IMG/VR virus record: IMGVR_UViG_3300028809_000034
Span: 1 to 41,271 of that record
Reading direction: 5' to 3' (one strand)
Origin: a virus
DNA length: 41,271 bases
Positions 13,232 to 22,176 of the stretch are shown here, piece by piece (the stretch's first letter is position 1; each line of letters begins with the position of its first letter). The translations under genes were made by a program, and so were the position numbers. A model generated the notes under the pieces. It saw only the letters and a list, made by a program, of their open reading frames with translations, was not told where the DNA came from and searched no databases.

Positions 13232-13765
13232 CTACTTCCCTGCAATCTGCCTAAGTGTGTTGTCCTTGCTGGCAGAGCCCGCCGAGCTGCCGACCCAGTA
13301 GCCGACCACGGCCGACGCCATTGCTCCCAGCGTGCCCAGCATGATGTTGGCGATATCCCTGGAGCCCGCTGGGACCTCTTGCTTTAGAACGGCCCACAGG
13401 GCCATTCCGAAAGCCGCTAGCACGATGGCGGAGATGATCGGGGCTCCCCACGCGATGGCCGAATTGGCCTTAGCCAGGTCGACAGTCTGGGTGCGGGCGC
13501 TCTGTACGTCGGCAAGCTGGGCCCGGAAGGAATCGAGCTCCACGCGGCGAGCATCGGCCGCGGCCTGAATGATGGCCTGTTTGAACTGCAGCGCCAGATT
13601 GGGGTCGGCCGCGATGGCGCGCTCAATGCCGCCAGCATCATCTGTGCCGAGGATGTCTTTGGCTATGTCAGTCACCTTGCCGATAGCAGCGCCGGTCTTA
13701 TCGCCAAAGATCCAGTCCGCGACGGTCGGGGCGATACCCAGCAACAGAGGAATAAGGGCCGGCAT
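13232..13765 (-). CDS. Holin, GTA three-TM type
   Basis: A 177-residue membrane protein similar to the three-TM holins first described for gene transfer agents. A short N-terminal hydrophobic stretch (ALIPLLLGIAPTVADWIF), a soluble middle, then two strong membrane segments (WGAPIISAIVLAAFGMALWA and TLGAMASAVVGYWVGSS). It overlaps the endolysin stop as TAATG. It would permeabilise the inner membrane at the end of the lytic cycle. Confidence 0.82.
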   Translation of the reverse strand: MPALIPLLLGIAPTVADWIFGDKTGAAIGKVTDIAKDILGTDDAGGIERAIAADPNLALQFKQAIIQAAADARRVELDSFRAQLADVQSARTQTVDLAKANSAIAWGAPIISAIVLAAFGMALWAVLKQEVPAGSRDIANIMLGTLGAMASAVVGYWVGSSAGSASKDNTLRQIAGK

Positions 13766-14358
13766 TAGGCAGCGCTCCTCTCTTCGGCGGTTGCGGCGAC
13801 CAACGCGGCGTGGAACTGGCGGCCGATATCCGCGATTTCGTCATCCCGGTCGGTCCCGTTGATGATCTTGCGGGCCTTCACCCAATCCTCCGTCTGGTCA
13901 TTGAAGCAGTCCTCCAGCGCCGTGCCCGTGAAGTCGCCCACTCCGCTGTCCGCCCGAAGCATTCCCTCAAACAGGATTTGCGTCGCTGGCCCCAGGCTCA
14001 GAGCCAGATCGGGATTGTCGACCAGATCGACACCCAGAAGGCGCCCCATGCACTCATAGTTGCGCTTCCAGGTGAGCTGCACGAAGCCGCGCCCATAGTA
14101 GATCTGGCCGGTCACCGGGTCCCGCCGTCCGTAGGGATAGCCACGGCCCTTCCCGTACTCAGCAATCGGCTGCATCGTGTGCGCGGTTTCCCACTTCACC
14201 GTGGCCAGCATGTAGGCCAGCCAGCGAAGATCCGTCAGGCCGCGATGCTCCCATTCGTCAAGGATCACGTTCATCCCGTCGACCTGATATTGCGACAGGC
14301 GCCCCATAAACAGGTCGGCACGGACGCGATCGTAGAAGATCCTTCGATTGATGCTCAT
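13765..14358 (-). CDS. Endolysin, glycoside hydrolase family 19-like
   Basis: A 197-residue peptidoglycan hydrolase of the GH19/chitinase-like lysozyme group. Glu57 in the segment ATVKWETAH is the likely acid residue, and YYGRGFVQLTWKRNYE (87-102) is the family signature. No signal peptide is visible, so it depends on the holin encoded just after it. Next to it upstream is a membrane-anchored coiled-coil protein that may complete the lysis cassette. Confidence 0.88.
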   Translation of the reverse strand: MSINRRIFYDRVRADLFMGRLSQYQVDGMNVILDEWEHRGLTDLRWLAYMLATVKWETAHTMQPIAEYGKGRGYPYGRRDPVTGQIYYGRGFVQLTWKRNYECMGRLLGVDLVDNPDLALSLGPATQILFEGMLRADSGVGDFTGTALEDCFNDQTEDWVKARKIINGTDRDDEIADIGRQFHAALVAATAEERSAA

Positions 14359-14361
14359 CTG

Positions 14362-14685
14362 TCACCGTCCCGGCTTGTCTGCCTTGCGATCGAGCTTTTC
14401 CTCGATGCGTACCAAGGCTGCCTTGATTTCCGTGATGTTGGTGGCGTTCGTCAGACTGACGTTCTGGATCATTGCCTTCTGGTCGTTGAGCCGATCCATG
14501 AAGACTGTCTCAATCTTCTTGTCGGCTTCCTTGAACTCCTTCTCTAAGCGCAAGGCATTAGCTTCGTTGCCCTCCACCTTGTGTGTGATGCTGGACCATG
14601 CCAGCGCACCGCTAATCAGCAAGCCAGCAAACGTAAGTGCGTTGTCTAGCCTGATGGATGGATCGAAGTGCACGCGAGAGGTCAC
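14362..14685 (-). CDS. Membrane-anchored coiled-coil protein (spanin-like or holin accessory)
   Basis: A 107-residue protein with one N-terminal membrane segment (LTFAGLLISGALAWSSI, about 17-33) followed by a long charged coiled coil. That is the layout of an inner-membrane spanin, and it lies in the lysis cassette. No outer-membrane partner with a lipobox is seen embedded in it, so the spanin label is tentative. GTG start overlaps the tail-spike stop as GTGA. Confidence 0.6.
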   Translation of the reverse strand: MTSRVHFDPSIRLDNALTFAGLLISGALAWSSITHKVEGNEANALRLEKEFKEADKKIETVFMDRLNDQKAMIQNVSLTNATNITEIKAALVRIEEKLDRKADKPGR

Positions 14686-16154
14686 GGGCAGACCTTCACG
14701 GTGCCGCTATCATTCCAAAGCACTCCTGCGGGCTGACCGCTGCAGCTCGTTGGGGCCGCGTAAACCAACGGCGCCGGAATCGAAACTGAAGCTGCGTCCT
14801 GGCCGAGTGTCAGCCAATCGGCATTGCTGTAGGAGAAAATATTGTGGTCCGCGCTGTTGGCGCCATTCCGCGCTCGAATGACGCTGGAGGCGCCATTTTG
14901 AAGCTGGATCGCGGCGTAGCTCACAGTTCCGGCATAGAATCCAGTCGTTACCGAGCCGTAGTTCCCGAGAACGACAGCGACGGCCGCCCGATTACCAAAC
15001 GCGGTATTGTCGACGCTGTCTTCCGGAACGAGAAACCCCGTCTTGAAGACGGGCCCGCTGGTGAAGGGATTGGTCATGAACCCAGCATCAGCGTTTTTGG
15101 TTCCAGATAGACCAACAGTAGCCAGGTAAGCCGCCGAGACGTGCGTCTTGTCGAATGACAGCGGCGCGGGAGCATCGGCGGTCTTGTTAATGACCTCGCT
15201 CTCGTGGGCAATTAGGTACTTCCAAGCCACACTACTTTCCGCGCCCGCAACCGCAATAGCCCCGTAGCATGCCCCATCCGTCGCTCCAGTCTTCAATATG
15301 CAGTGAAACCGCCCACCTTCCGAAAAGGTCTGATCTCCTCCTGCATAATCTAGAATCTCAGCAAAGATTGACTCGGCCCTGGTGTTCGCCGTCGTTACAC
15401 CTCGCCGCTCTGTCGCAAAAACTGCCGTGGGATTTCTCTCTGACGTTGCTGTGCCGTTGGTGACTTTCTTGAGGTAGATAAGCGCGCTTAGATCAACGAT
15501 GGGCGCCGAGGCATCCCCTCGCTGGCCGGCAAGAAAGGCATTCTTGATGCCGCGGTCTCCATAATTGTCGGTGTTAGGAAAGGGCAGCGTTCCGGCGCCA
15601 GTGAAGCTCGTGCTGCCCTGCATGCTCCAGGACGGGAAGCGGCCGTTGGCTGTGACGTTGGACGCCAAATTGTATGTGCCCGGAGGTACGAAGAGCTGCA
15701 CGGCGGCGCCGCTGCTCACCGAGTTGATGGCCGCCTGGAAGGCCGCCGTATCGTCAGCAACGCCATTGCCAACAGCGCCAAAGTCCTTAGGATTAACGGT
15801 TTCTGCGAGGCGATCTGCCATAGAACGGGCAGTCGTTGAGTTCGTGGCGACTGCGGGCATCCCAGTGGCGCCTTGCATGAACCATCGGCCAGATGGGCCA
15901 GCACCACTCGGTGCAACAATGGTCGTTCCGTTCGCCGTCGCGGCGCTTCCGGCAACCCAGTTGTAGAGGCCACCCTTGAGGTCAGTAGAAGCGTCGTCAC
16001 CTTGCACATAGACTGTGGGCGGCCGCGTCGTCAGCGCGGCTAGCGCCGCGGTTGTGGGGACGGCATAGAATTGGCCTGCGGTCTGGGCGCGAGCCAGATA
16101 ACCTTGAAGCGGCGCGGCGATCAGAAGGGCAATAAAAAGAACAGCCTTTTTCAT
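14682..16154 (-). CDS. Tail spike with pectate-lyase fold and signal-like N-terminus
   Basis: A 490-residue receptor-binding or depolymerase-like protein. The motif NPKDFGAVGNGVADDTAAF (about residues 120-138) marks a pectate-lyase-type beta-helix. Start 16154 is chosen because it overlaps the previous stop as ATGA. The chosen N-terminus reads MKKAVLFIALLIAAPLQGYL followed by ARAQ, a textbook Sec signal peptide with a cleavage-like ARA-Q site. That is unexpected for a virion protein assembled in the cytoplasm. Catalytic residues for sugar cleavage are not assigned. Confidence 0.8.
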   Translation of the reverse strand: MKKAVLFIALLIAAPLQGYLARAQTAGQFYAVPTTAALAALTTRPPTVYVQGDDASTDLKGGLYNWVAGSAATANGTTIVAPSGAGPSGRWFMQGATGMPAVATNSTTARSMADRLAETVNPKDFGAVGNGVADDTAAFQAAINSVSSGAAVQLFVPPGTYNLASNVTANGRFPSWSMQGSTSFTGAGTLPFPNTDNYGDRGIKNAFLAGQRGDASAPIVDLSALIYLKKVTNGTATSERNPTAVFATERRGVTTANTRAESIFAEILDYAGGDQTFSEGGRFHCILKTGATDGACYGAIAVAGAESSVAWKYLIAHESEVINKTADAPAPLSFDKTHVSAAYLATVGLSGTKNADAGFMTNPFTSGPVFKTGFLVPEDSVDNTAFGNRAAVAVVLGNYGSVTTGFYAGTVSYAAIQLQNGASSVIRARNGANSADHNIFSYSNADWLTLGQDAASVSIPAPLVYAAPTSCSGQPAGVLWNDSGTVKVCP

Positions 16155-16522
16155 GCTGGCGTCCATGTTCCTGCGAAAAACTGCGCAACCCACTCCGTGG
16201 CGGAGCGGCACTTGAGGCGAACGGCCGGCCCGGGCGCACTGGCTGTCAGTGTTCCGCCGGCGGTAGAGACCGATTCTCCGAGGTAGATCATCACGCCGGT
16301 AGGGGCGTCGATTACCAAGTCGAAATATTCCATCGCAGTAAATGTGTAAGTCAGACCAACGATTGCGACAGGCAACGCGAACGTGACAGCCCCCGTCGCG
16401 CCGTTGTTGTCGAAATCAAGACCGCTCTCGCTAGGCAGCAAAGTATGGTTAGCCGTCTTTGACACGACTCCCGCGGGAGACGAGTCAAAGCAGCGTACCT
16501 GAGCGCGAGGGCGGATGATCAT
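16151..16522 (-). CDS. Hypothetical tail-associated protein
   Basis: A 123-residue protein of mostly beta character (FALPVAIVGLTYTFTAMEYF). The start MIIRPRAQV at 16522 lies just inside the upstream gene's end. Its position between tail fiber and tail spike genes suggests a virion or adaptor role. No family is recognised. Confidence 0.65.
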   Translation of the reverse strand: MIIRPRAQVRCFDSSPAGVVSKTANHTLLPSESGLDFDNNGATGAVTFALPVAIVGLTYTFTAMEYFDLVIDAPTGVMIYLGESVSTAGGTLTASAPGPAVRLKCRSATEWVAQFFAGTWTPA

Positions 16523-16523
16523 C

Positions 16524-16862
16524 CTAGACCCCGTTGCCGGCGACGATGGAAAGGTTCGTGGTTCCGGACTCGGTGATCCCGGCGACATAGAGACCGCTCG
16601 GAGACACCTGCGGTACCGTGAACGTCTGGGTCGTACCCGGCAGGACCTCCATGCAGTCCAGTGTGGCGACGACGTTCGATTGCCCCATCCGAATGAAGGC
16701 GGAGACAGCGCCTCCGTTCGTCACGAGGATGCGTGCTCGGTTCGTTGCCTGAGTGCCGGGAATGGCCACTCGCGCGCTTACAGATGAGCAGGCCAGCCGC
16801 TTGCCGTTACCTCCCTCGAACGGTTCGAAGGAAAAAGGATCAACCAAGGTTGCGTCAGACAT
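16524..16862 (-). CDS. Hypothetical virion protein
   Basis: A 112-residue beta-rich protein (VSARVAIPGTQ, RILVTNGGAVSAFIRMGQ, TQTFTVPQVSPSGLYVAGI). It resembles small decoration or tail-adaptor proteins found next to tail fibers in alphaproteobacterial phages, but I cannot name a family. It lies three bases from its upstream neighbour. Confidence 0.65.
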   Translation of the reverse strand: MSDATLVDPFSFEPFEGGNGKRLACSSVSARVAIPGTQATNRARILVTNGGAVSAFIRMGQSNVVATLDCMEVLPGTTQTFTVPQVSPSGLYVAGITESGTTNLSIVAGNGV

Positions 16863-16865
16863 TGG

Positions 16866-17072
16866 CTACTCCAGCCCCAATAGTTCTTTCAGGTCGGCTA
16901 CAGAAAGACCCGCAGCCGCAAGCTTCTGTTCTGGCGTGCGTTCCGTCGGCACCAACGATGCGAAGAACGCCAGCAGCTCCGAATCGTCGTCCGGAAGCTC
17001 CTCCTGTCCCTGCCATTGCCGGTTGGTCCAAGCGCCGTAGATCGTTTGGTCTTCCCTGCGGCCGACGAACAT
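16866..17072 (-). CDS. Small acidic tail-region protein
   Basis: A 68-residue acidic protein starting MFVGRREDQTIYGAWTNRQW. The C-terminal half has a short predicted helical hairpin (SVADLKELLG). It follows the tail fiber gene directly, a common place for fiber chaperones, but no chaperone motif is seen. Confidence 0.6.
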   Translation of the reverse strand: MFVGRREDQTIYGAWTNRQWQGQEELPDDDSELLAFFASLVPTERTPEQKLAAAGLSVADLKELLGLE

Positions 17073-18227
17073 TCATCGCCTCCCCCAGATGAAACCCAAC
17101 GTGACGACGACATAGAGATCAGTGAGAGCGCCGCCGCGAGACGCGATCGCGCCTGCCGCGCTAGTGCGGACGAAAAGCTCTTCGGCCACTGCGTCAGCGG
17201 TTGCGATATACAGAGTGACGAGCGGCGCATCCGTCACGCTGGGGGCTGCATCCGCCTCGTCCGGACAGCAGACAACGGCGGACGATCCGCCCGCCGCCGT
17301 GGCGATCAAGGCCCTGATACGCGAGACCACGGAGAATGCTGTCGGCACAGACAGAATGTCCGTTCGGCGAGACGTTGTTAGGGTCGAGGCGAGGTTGACG
17401 TCACGACGCGGCGTCACCCAAGAGAATTCAAGGCCGCCGCCTGCCAGCTCGTAGGTCTTGAAATTGACGTTGGCGCCACTCGCGCGCTTCAGCCAGCCGA
17501 TCAGGCGCTTGAAGTTGTAGTTTGCCGGCATCGTCGGCGCCGTTGCCGAGAGCGAAAACAGCACGTCGACGACGCCCGTATCGGCGCGCTGGATCAGCCA
17601 AATGAAGTAATCGGCATCCGCCACCGATCCCGTGTCGAGGCCCCCTTGCCCGCTACCGACGGCCCAAGCCGCATCCAACCTCTTCGTAATCGCCGCCGAC
17701 AGCACGAGGGAACGGGTGTTGGTGCCATCCATGGCCCCGCCAACAGCAATGTCGACATCATTCGATGCGTCGGAGCCGTTCGGGGCATAGGTGAGACCCT
17801 GGATGTAGGAGCGAGGCACGATCGGATCGCTCCAGGCCACATCCAAGCCATCAGACGTCAGGACCTTTCCCGCCGAGCCGATGGGCAATCGCCTGTAGCC
17901 AGAAGCGTCCCGGGTCAGGAGATCGCCACGGGTCGTGAGCGTATCCCCGGCGCCGAGACCGGGCAGCGGATCGACCGTCCAGACGGTCACGTCCGCCGAG
18001 GTCTTAAGGATCGCCTTATAGTCACCCGAGGCGAGGTAGATCGGGCCAAACAGGCCGTCGCCATCCGCGATCACGGGATTGGCGTTCGGGACCGAAAGGC
18101 CGGCGTCCGAATAGGTGTTCTTCGGCGTCGTCGTTCCGGTCGCATAGAAATAGAGCTTGGCGCCCGGATAGGTAGCGCCGTTGCCGTCGACCGGGGTGTA
18201 GCGCGGGGGTGTGAACAGGGTGGGCAT
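17073..18227 (-). CDS. Tail fiber protein
   Basis: A 384-residue protein. The N-terminal 80 residues (YTPVDGNGATYPGAKLYFYATGT) form the particle-binding module common in short-tailed phages, with IADGDGLFGPIYLASGDYKA following. The rest is glycine- and threonine-rich beta sequence, ending in a conserved-looking VVTLGFIWGRR. It should bind the host receptor together with the tail spike. Confidence 0.8.
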   Translation of the reverse strand: MPTLFTPPRYTPVDGNGATYPGAKLYFYATGTTTPKNTYSDAGLSVPNANPVIADGDGLFGPIYLASGDYKAILKTSADVTVWTVDPLPGLGAGDTLTTRGDLLTRDASGYRRLPIGSAGKVLTSDGLDVAWSDPIVPRSYIQGLTYAPNGSDASNDVDIAVGGAMDGTNTRSLVLSAAITKRLDAAWAVGSGQGGLDTGSVADADYFIWLIQRADTGVVDVLFSLSATAPTMPANYNFKRLIGWLKRASGANVNFKTYELAGGGLEFSWVTPRRDVNLASTLTTSRRTDILSVPTAFSVVSRIRALIATAAGGSSAVVCCPDEADAAPSVTDAPLVTLYIATADAVAEELFVRTSAAGAIASRGGALTDLYVVVTLGFIWGRR

Positions 18228-18243
18228 GTGCTAGGCTCCCGCC

Positions 18244-18510
18244 ATGCGCATCAGTTGGATGGAGCTGTCACAGCTTGCCGTATCGGTTGCGGCGGCTTTT
18301 GCTTTCGACCGATACCAGGCAGCGGTCGATCCGCTGCCGACCACGCAATCGTGGCTGCTCTGGGTCCTCTTCGTCGGCTTCGGCGCCGCGTGGCTATACA
18401 CGCAGGTCATCGTGCGCCTCGCAGACTACGCAATGCGTTTATCTCGCCCTCGCCGCCCGGCAGCGCCTGGAGGGCCTGCTGCGCAGCCGTTGAGCCGTAC
18501 AGTGCGTTGA
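18244..18510 (+). CDS. Plus-strand membrane protein inside the late block
   Basis: An 88-residue ORF in a 179-base gap of the minus-strand genes, running 104 bases antisense into the ejection-protein gene. It has a moderate N-terminal hydrophobic helix (LAVSVAAAFAF) and a strong one (SWLLWVLFVGFGAAWLYTQV). G/C-rich third codon positions in the gap part support coding. Its orientation and membrane character suggest a moron-type gene with its own expression. Function is unknown. Confidence 0.55.
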   Translation: MRISWMELSQLAVSVAAAFAFDRYQAAVDPLPTTQSWLLWVLFVGFGAAWLYTQVIVRLADYAMRLSRPRRPAAPGGPAAQPLSRTVR

Positions 18511-20209
18511 AATTGGTGTTACCTGCCAACTGATTGGTCAGGTAAGCGCGGCCGGCATCCGTGTTGTAGAGACGGGAGATAACCGCAGGCGACGCAGCGC
18601 CGATGGCGGCAGCTGGAATCCCAATGCCGGATGCCGCGCCGGCAGTGAACAAACCACCACCCGTGAGGATGTTCTGCCAGGCCATGCGCTCTGGCGTCCC
18701 CGAATTTGGCACGCGCGCGGCGATGTAATCCCCGATGCGAGCGAGCTCGTTCAGATCGCCTCGGCCACGAGCGTATCCAACCCGGTCGTTACTGCGGACA
18801 GCACCCGTCAGAGCGTTGAACGGAATGTCGCCGGAGGCGCGGCCGGCCTGAGTGCCGCCCTGCATTGCCCGGTCGATCGTCATCAGGCTCGCATAGTGGC
18901 GGCGCGCTTCCTGCCATTCCTGGCGAAGCGCTCCTGACGTGCTGCGCTCCACCACACCATCCAGCGCCTCGACAAGGCCACCAAGGGCGCGACGCAGAGG
19001 CAGATCGTTGGTTTCCCGCATGCGAGTCGTGATATCGCTGCGGATCGTGCGATAGACGTCGCCAGCAACCTGCGGATTTGCGCCCGGCGTGCTGGCCGCC
19101 TGGATGAGCGGGTTCAGGTCGTCGACGTAGGACTGGAAGACGGGCGCGACATCGGTCTGGAGCCGGCGGCCGTAATTGGCCTGCACCCGCGCCACATCCT
19201 GCCCAAAGCGCGGATCCACATTGAGCGTGGTCCGGGTCGACAGATCGTCGAACACCTGCCCCAGCCCCTGAAACGCCCGCTGAAGGGTGTCTGGTGAGGC
19301 ATCGTCAGCCGTCTGCCCAGCGCGCTCCATGACCGCTCGATTGAACTGTGTGCGCTGGTTGGCGAACGCCCTCTGCATAGGCGTATTCGACAGCGGCATG
19401 CGCGCCATCGTCTCTTCCGCGCCCCGTAGGCTGGGGCTACCGGTCATCTGTGCCGGGGTGAGAGGGATTCCCTCGTTTTGCGCCGCCGTGACTAGCCGCT
19501 GCTCCTGCGGGGTCAGGCGGTTCGTGACGGGTGAAATGACGCCACGCCCTGCAGAGATCGCGAGAGGCACCGCGAGGCTAGCCGCCAGGCCGTACAGCGG
19601 ATTGTCGGTCGCGCCCGTGACGCCTCCACCGACACCACCCGCAACCGCTTGAGCCGCCGGCTGTGAGGCCAGCACGTTCGCGACGCCTTGCGTCACGGTG
19701 CCCGCCTGAGCCCCTTGCGCCACGATGCCAGCCGGCAGGGCCACCGCCAGGGCATTTCCGACGCCTTCGCCTGCGCCGTAGACGGCCTTCTCGCCCTGCG
19801 TCACAGGCTCAATCCGCGACGTCCGCGTGTCCGTCAGCGGCTCTGCCGATCCCTGCGAAACGGCGTCGGAAACACGCCCCGGCAGCGTCGCCACGTAGTC
19901 GATGCCACGCTTAATGCTCTTGGAGCCTCCTACTGGGTCGTTAGCCGGTATGCCGGCCTGACGAAGGCCCCACGCCACCGCATCGACCGGCGCGCCAATG
20001 AGCGTCGGCAGGAAACCGTCATTGACGCCCTGCGCCGCCAAACCAACCTTACGGGCAGCCATTTGCGTTCCAGTGAAGCCCTGCGGCTCCCAGTCCTGAA
20101 CTCCGCCACCCGAAGGGCCATTGTCCGATGGGATCAGGTCAGCGAATGCCCCGCCAACGGGCGGCGGTCCGGCTTTCTTCGGGATCAGGTCTTCGAACGG
20201 ATTCGCCAT
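18407..20209 (-). CDS. DNA ejection protein, P22 gp20/gp16-like position
   Basis: A 600-residue internal virion protein. Gly/Ala-rich hydrophobic patches (AVALPAGIVAQGAQAGTV and GLFTAGAASGIGIPAAAIG) could enter the membrane, and the middle is helical. N-terminal repeats FEDLIPKK and FADLIPSD are seen. By position it is the last of three ejection proteins (P22 order gp7, gp20, gp16). They leave the capsid first and form the DNA conduit. Overlaps the previous gene by TAATG. Confidence 0.75.
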   Translation of the reverse strand: MANPFEDLIPKKAGPPPVGGAFADLIPSDNGPSGGGVQDWEPQGFTGTQMAARKVGLAAQGVNDGFLPTLIGAPVDAVAWGLRQAGIPANDPVGGSKSIKRGIDYVATLPGRVSDAVSQGSAEPLTDTRTSRIEPVTQGEKAVYGAGEGVGNALAVALPAGIVAQGAQAGTVTQGVANVLASQPAAQAVAGGVGGGVTGATDNPLYGLAASLAVPLAISAGRGVISPVTNRLTPQEQRLVTAAQNEGIPLTPAQMTGSPSLRGAEETMARMPLSNTPMQRAFANQRTQFNRAVMERAGQTADDASPDTLQRAFQGLGQVFDDLSTRTTLNVDPRFGQDVARVQANYGRRLQTDVAPVFQSYVDDLNPLIQAASTPGANPQVAGDVYRTIRSDITTRMRETNDLPLRRALGGLVEALDGVVERSTSGALRQEWQEARRHYASLMTIDRAMQGGTQAGRASGDIPFNALTGAVRSNDRVGYARGRGDLNELARIGDYIAARVPNSGTPERMAWQNILTGGGLFTAGAASGIGIPAAAIGAASPAVISRLYNTDAGRAYLTNQLAGNTNFNALYGSTAAQQALQALPGGEGEINALRSLRGAR

Positions 20210-22176
20210 TACAGGCCCTCCGGTCCGATGCCCATGCCGCGAAGGCGCTCGATGACGGCTTCGCGCGGCGCCCCCTGCTGAATGGCCTTGCGGGCGTCGA
20301 ACAGCGTGCGCTCTCGATCGGCGCCCTGCTGCGTCGGCTTGGCGGCTTCCTTTCCGTAGGTTGGCCCAGCCGCCCGGGAGATACCCTCGATGGCGATGCG
20401 GCGGTTCTCGGCCTTCTGTTTTAGCGTTTCTGGCTTGTCGCCGGGGCGCGGGAAATATTGCTTCTCTGCGTTAGCAAATTCTTGATCGCTAATGACGGCG
20501 CCAGACTCTCGGCGCAGCACGGCGTTGATGAAGTCGCGGCGCGCCTGCTCAAGCTTTTGATAGGCCTCGGACTGCAGGTAGTTGCCCGCAGGCACATTCT
20601 CGAGGATCTTGCCCATCGGGCTGAGTCCAGAAGACTCGTTCTCAGCGATGACTTTCTCCGACGCTTTCATGCGATCAGCGTAGAGGGCGGCGTTTGCCTG
20701 CCCCTCCGTCATCTTCTCTGGCTTAGGCGGCGTGATCGGGATCATGCCCGTCTGCGGCTGCGCTGGCGCCGGAGAAGGAGCACCACCAGGCGCCGCCGGC
20801 GCGGGCGACCCCGCAGGCGCGGCACTCGGCGCACCGCCGGCCGGACGCTGGAAGATGCCGCTCGGCGTCATAAACATCACTGAGCCGTCGGCGGGGTTGG
20901 TGATCGTCTTGCCCGCTGCGAGCTCGGCCGCCTGCTGCTCCGACAGCGTGCCGTTGGCGATGAGCATGTTGAGCGCCTGCGCTTCAGTGCTCGTGCCGGC
21001 GAACGGGCCGCCGCTCTGCTCCTTTTTCGGAGGCAACCGGACAAGGCCCAGCGAGCCGTCCGGGTGCATGATCTCGGCGATATCGTTCTGGATGTTGTAC
21101 TTGCCGTTGCGGGTGACGAAGCGAGCGCCGGGCGGGAGCGCCGCCGTCAAATCGCGTGCGGCATAACCGTTGAACTGCGCCTGCTGGACAGGATTGCCGC
21201 TGCCGTCCGCTGGCACATTGTCGCCTTGGGCGACCTGCGGTTCCGGAAGCCCCTGTGCGATCTGACGCAGCTTCGCGGCATAGTTCGGATCAGTGGCGTA
21301 GCCAGAGCGGCCCATCGCGTCGATTTGCGCATCCAGGCCTTTGGCGCCGAGAACCGGCGCATAGCGAGAATTCGTCTGCAGAAACTGGGCGTAGTCCTGT
21401 GCGCTGGCCCGCGGGTCCGCATAGGTGCGAAAGGAGTCCCGCGTGGCATACGGGCCACCAGGGCCAACCTCGGTCGTCGCCAAGGTTTGGCCGCCGCCCT
21501 GTCCATGCGATTTGATGCCGAAGAAATTGTTGCCCGGCGCGCTCTTGCCGTACCCCGTCTCCAGAGCCGCCTGCGCGATCACCAGACGCGGATCAAGGCC
21601 GGTCGCCTTGGACACCTCCAGGGCGTGCGGCATCATCATTGAAACGAACTGCTGCTGATCTGGCGCGGGGGCTGCTGGCCCACCACCGCCGGCCGGCCCC
21701 ACGGGCACCGGCGCCTCGTTCATCCGCTTGAAGTGCTCGGCGATCGGCATCGCGCGGTCGACGTTGAACTTCACCCAGTCCGGCATGAACTGGGTCGGCC
21801 ACTTCGACACATCGATGCCGCGCGCCTGCGCATCCTGGCGGGCTCGCTCGTAGAGCTGGGGCTGCTGCGCGGCCGGCGCATTCAGGATGGCAAGCCCAGT
21901 CTGCGTCGTGTACTCGGCGGCCTCCTTGGCTCGAGCCCGTTGGTTGGCGTCCAGGCGCTCCAGCATCGGCACGATCTTCATGAACGTGTCGGGGTGCTTG
22001 GTCGCGATCTGGCCTTGGGCCGTCGTGTCGCCTTGCAGGGCCTTGGGGATCAGTGGCGCAATCTCGGCTTTGGCCGCGCGATCCTGATCGAGCCAGTCGC
22101 GCTGCGCCTGCGCACCCTCCATCGACGCCACGCGCGCCAGGGTGCCGGCCAGGTCCGGAAAGACGAGCCCAGCCAT
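20209..22176 (-). CDS. Ejection protein with muramidase domain
   Basis: A 655-residue internal virion protein. Residues about 178-310 match the FlgJ/glucosaminidase family, with catalytic Glu206 in AALETGYGKS and the following NNFFGIK. A Pro/Ala-rich linker (about 440-480) and a C-terminal helical part follow. It probably opens the peptidoglycan during DNA entry, as seen in other short-tailed phages. Its N-terminal 150 residues are helical and may line the conduit. Confidence 0.82.
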   Translation of the reverse strand: MAGLVFPDLAGTLARVASMEGAQAQRDWLDQDRAAKAEIAPLIPKALQGDTTAQGQIATKHPDTFMKIVPMLERLDANQRARAKEAAEYTTQTGLAILNAPAAQQPQLYERARQDAQARGIDVSKWPTQFMPDWVKFNVDRAMPIAEHFKRMNEAPVPVGPAGGGGPAAPAPDQQQFVSMMMPHALEVSKATGLDPRLVIAQAALETGYGKSAPGNNFFGIKSHGQGGGQTLATTEVGPGGPYATRDSFRTYADPRASAQDYAQFLQTNSRYAPVLGAKGLDAQIDAMGRSGYATDPNYAAKLRQIAQGLPEPQVAQGDNVPADGSGNPVQQAQFNGYAARDLTAALPPGARFVTRNGKYNIQNDIAEIMHPDGSLGLVRLPPKKEQSGGPFAGTSTEAQALNMLIANGTLSEQQAAELAAGKTITNPADGSVMFMTPSGIFQRPAGGAPSAAPAGSPAPAAPGGAPSPAPAQPQTGMIPITPPKPEKMTEGQANAALYADRMKASEKVIAENESSGLSPMGKILENVPAGNYLQSEAYQKLEQARRDFINAVLRRESGAVISDQEFANAEKQYFPRPGDKPETLKQKAENRRIAIEGISRAAGPTYGKEAAKPTQQGADRERTLFDARKAIQQGAPREAVIERLRGMGIGPEGL

